From contig JAOXYB010067234.1 in assembly GCA_028565635.1 (NCBI GenBank), positions 1 to 10,151 on the forward strand: a stretch of DNA of 10,151 bases. Reading direction: 5' to 3'. The stretch is from Phoronis ovalis. Its lineage: Eukaryota > Phoronida > Phoronidae. The notes beneath the pieces are model-generated. The model had not been told where the DNA came from. It was given only the letters and a program-made list of their open reading frames with translations, and searched no databases. Every line of letters starts with the position of its first letter. Position 1 is the stretch's first letter. Positions 7,303 through 10,151 of the stretch are shown here, piece by piece. The position numbers were made by a program, and so were the translations under genes.

Positions 7303-7444
7303 TTATACTGCAGAATGAAAAACTGATCCGATGCAATCAATATCACTCAGACTTTTCGTTTTTGTGCGATTTCTTCCTGTGTGCACAAATAATGTGTAAT
7401 CTTGCAAACCTCTGATACGGTCATAAAAATGGCATATCATTTTA
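7303..7444 (-). other. Weak exon candidate, hydrophilic C-terminal-like segment
   Basis: The last 46 residues of an open minus-strand frame (7303-7524) read HFYDRIRGLQDYTLFVHTGR, then NRTKTKSLSDIDCIGSV. This is more balanced than most chance frames here. An acceptor-like GCTGTTTACATCAG ends at plus 7445, just before this part, and the frame closes with TAA at 7303-7305. There is no family match and no supporting donor, so it could be chance. Confidence 0.18.
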
Positions 7445-7487
7445 CTGATGTAAACAGCATTAAACACAGTACAATTAAATAAACATA

Positions 7488-7505
7488 TACACCTTGTCAG
7501 GTGTA
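7488..7505. other. Perfect 7-bp stem, 4-nt loop hairpin
   Basis: TACACCT (7488-7494) pairs exactly with AGGTGTA (7499-7505) across the loop TGTC. There is no flanking evidence for an RNA gene or terminator. Confidence 0.5.
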
Positions 7506-7524
7506 CATAATACTGCCATCTCAC

Positions 7525-8120
7525 GGCAAAAAATAAGACAAGTGTTTATATTTGTCTTAGTAATTCCTTAACTGTAGATATAAAATAACAGATCAGAAAT
7601 ATGTCTGACAATGTCAGGGTTGTGTATTGTTGTACAAGTATATGTTTCAAACATTTTGTACAGCAAAACAATCTTCATAAATTTATATGTCACAACATTT
7701 ACGTGACTAATATTTTACTTTGGAGTGACCAGGGAGTGATCGGTTGCTCCGCCATGTCAGAAAGTATAAGCGTACACAAATATTGGTACCTATCTAATAT
7801 AAATCTTTGCAGGAATGCTTTTAATTAATTTGCTTTGAAAGAAACAGTAACTGATTTTCTGAAGCAGTAATACGCAGAAGCTTGCAAACTGCTGTAATGA
7901 AATGAAAAATATTTGCAGGGAATGAGCAAACAATAAGAGCATTATCAAGTGCTGTTCAATAACAATATGTGTGACTAACAATAAACTTATATTAATTTTA
8001 TTATAACAAATCTCTCCCTAATATTTTGATCGTTTACAGGGTATGTTTTTTTAGAACAGGTGGCTTTTTGATAAAAAAATATAAACATATTTGATAAAAT
8101 TATTAAAGAGATAAAAATAA
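7525..8120. other. AT-rich non-coding sequence
   Basis: Frames at 7601-7828 (+) and 7790-7981 (-) are rich in Cys, Phe, Ile, Asn and Leu with no motif, so they are taken as chance. Nothing else is supported. Confidence 0.5.
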
Positions 8121-8150
8121 TATATTCAAATATTAATAATATTGAATATA
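8121..8150. other. A/T-only inverted repeat
   Basis: TATATTCAA (8121-8129) is the exact reverse complement of TTGAATATA (8142-8150), with a 12-nt loop. In a region this AT-rich it may be coincidental. Confidence 0.4.
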
Positions 8151-9225
8151 ATTCCAAGCCATTTTAATTTGTGGTATCTCTTCACCTATTGGTAATTGCA
8201 CTTGTGTTTGGTAAATTTAATTCATAATATTAAAAAGTAAAACGTATTGTGCAGAAATTATTTGTATAAATTCCCGTGTGTCAGGAATGTTTCGTGACTG
8301 AATCGTAAAATAAACAATGCTAGTGACAATGCTGTTAAAAAATTGCTGTAGACTTAAATTACATGTAATACAATTTGCTCTTTGCAAATTACTGCATGGG
8401 TATAGGGAAATATGTAATTGCTTGTGAAATACGTACATATTCATTTATTCGAATTCGGGTGGTTAACGATCAGAGATTGTGTTCAATTTCGTTTTCATTT
8501 ATAAATTATAAAAGTGTTGCTTTATGTGTAAGTACAAAGTATTAGATTCAATCTAATTGTGTACTGTTCTACACATATTACTTTATTTATTAAACACAGA
8601 AAGAAATTTAATAATACATATATATGATATTGGACTCATCTGTTATGAAACGAATAATTTCATTAGTTAATGTTTATTACACAAAACCGCCTAATTCGTT
8701 TAAGTGTAAATACACGTGGGAATACATATATACACACTGAAGTGTCATTTGCTCAAATCATAATATAATTACATAAGATTTTTCTTGAATACAAACTATG
8801 AAATATTATGACGGTAGTGTCATTAATTTAACGTTCTTTTAGGTTTTTGCTTTGGAGTGATGAACTTCTTGTAGTTGCTAACTAAGAATATATTAGTAAT
8901 ATCAGCAGAATAGTATAGGTGCCTATTAATTACCCTAGCAGGCACTAAATTTTATTATGCCACACAGAATATCTTATATTAAAAGGAAAAGAAGCAATTA
9001 TTTTCAGGCTGCATAAAAGAAACACGTGACATTGTAATACGCAGCACGTTGTTTCTTACTTGCCTTTTTCGCAATCCTAAGTATAGTTATGTTTAAACAA
9101 AATGTATTAGTTATTATTATTATTAGTTATTTTAAATAGAAATCTGTGCGAAATATGTTAATAAATACATTTGTATATTTGTCATGTTTCTATCACAGAT
9201 GCCTTTTATTTAAATCTGTATGTTC
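8151..9225. other. AT-rich non-coding sequence
   Basis: No gene is supported; the 75-codon minus-strand frame at 8217-8444 has no recognisable features. A short (TTA)5 run is at 9111-9125. The 11-mer GTAATACGCAG occurs near 7867 and again near 9035. CACGTG E-boxes occur but have no gene context. Confidence 0.5.
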
Positions 9226-9238
9226 GCCACCTACTGGC
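9226..9238 (-). promoter_or_regulatory. CTCF-like core motif
   Basis: On the minus strand this reads GCCAGTAGGTGGC, fitting all 12 positions of the CTCF core consensus CCASYAGRKGGC. CTCF is a bilaterian insulator and architectural protein. The surrounding bases do not extend the full motif well, and the same string can occur in dispersed repeats, so binding is only a possibility. Confidence 0.35.
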
Positions 9239-10132
9239 TTTAACAAAGTATGTTTATGAATCACACGCTGACAAAATTAATTTCTAATCCGCAACTCTAG
9301 TTAAATATATAAATATAGTCTTTTATTTACTACTTATAAAAGATATACATTAAATGAAATAACTAAATACGATTGGAATTTTATACACATTTTAAAAACT
9401 GCATTTGTGAAAATCCTTTAGGCTTTATTTAATAAAATAAGTTAGATAATAAAATCCTGGGATCGACAGCTGTTCAGAACTTATAGAAGTGAAAGCTCTC
9501 TAACTGCTTGCGGCAAATTCAAAAATATTAGCGTTGAAAGCTACATAATAAACTTACTCAATGCTTTAATCCGTACCATTACACGCGGACAATAGTTAAA
9601 TGCGTAGAAACAGTCTTAAGTTTAACGTTTTATTATTAGAGAAACAAAATAATAACAACAAATGGCTGATGGAAACTGAGCAAAATCTTCTCAAATCATT
9701 ATGTTAACCCTCTTCAACTCACCAGAGGTTATTAATGTATTAGTTTAAACCCTAAGATTTAAATTATTTGTCAAAATTGTTCATACCTTGTTTCAAAACT
9801 TACAGAATATTCTAAGCTAATACATAAACATCAAAGCCAATAGAAAAATAAGGCGGAGGAGATTAGGATTATATCTTTAATCTTTATATAATTCGTTGTT
9901 AATTTTTTAGTTCTCGATTAACTTACCAAGTAGACATGTTGATAGTTAAGTGGCACCTAGGGTGGCCAGGTGTATGTCAATAATAAGTGCAAAACATTAG
10001 AAACACATTTTTAAGAGTTTCTTTAAACAACTGTTGCGCTTCATTATAGAAAGCGCGTTAGGTTCTCAGTAAGGCAAACATAATGTTTGCACCGTTGACT
10101 TTTAATGAGAAGTTCTGGGTGACAAGATGACT
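9239..10132. other. AT-rich non-coding sequence
   Basis: No gene, RNA or mobile element was found. A slightly GC-richer patch at 9945-9975 (GGCACCTAGGGTGGCCAGG) has no clear identity. Confidence 0.5.
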
Positions 10133-10151
10133 GAAAAAAAATATATATATA
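10133..10151. repeat. A-run and (AT)n microsatellite cut by the window end
   Basis: A run of A is followed by alternating AT to the last base. The total length is unknown because it runs off the window. Confidence 0.7.

Noticed and set aside
8919-8945. GTGCCT/AGGCAC inverted repeat
   Set aside because: The stem is only 6 bp with a 15-nt loop, so it is expected by chance.

Overview
The window looks like nuclear DNA from an animal, most likely a marine invertebrate and possibly a mollusc. It is very AT-rich and dominated by non-coding sequence. Short tandem repeats and palindromes are scattered through it, intron-like splice signals occur, and there are no operons, Shine-Dalgarno sites or phage/IS genes. 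The phylum is an inference from general character, the GGGGGCGATTATT repeat and the intronless ankyrin gene. No species-specific marker was seen.

Only one protein-coding gene is convincing. It is an uninterrupted 384-residue ankyrin-repeat protein on the minus strand (3098-4252), with five ankyrin repeats followed by a low-complexity tail containing a charged segment. Its start has a strong Kozak context and lies below an in-frame stop. Its 3' flank holds candidate poly(A) signals and a short GTACTGTA repeat. Its 5' flank (4253-4480) has a CCAAT box and an imperfect RFX/X-box-like element, but no proven promoter.

Layout, left to right: 1-86 is a degenerate GGGGGCGATTATT array. 491-549 is a (CTTGGA)n microsatellite bracketed by 10-bp inverted arms. 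1356-1436 is a perfect array of six 13-bp units. 1763-1784 is a small CAGACACA repeat. 1790-2750 is featureless AT-rich DNA. 2758-4480 is the ankyrin gene and its flanks. 4550-5210 is intergenic, with a CpG cluster and one short protein-like reading frame. 5466-5605 is a degraded dispersed-repeat-like fragment. 5843-6550 holds three minus-strand open segments with splice-like borders that could be the 3' exons of an unrecognised gene. 6828-6858 is a pair of adjacent palindromes, one a perfect CRE. 7303-7444 is a further weak exon candidate. 7525-10151 is AT-rich with only a CTCF-like site, small hairpins and microsatellites.

There is no evidence that any of these parts act together. The most useful leads are the possible hidden minus-strand gene at 5843-6550 and the ankyrin protein's uncharacterised C-terminal half. 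I found no tRNA, rRNA, CRISPR array, intact transposase or viral gene.
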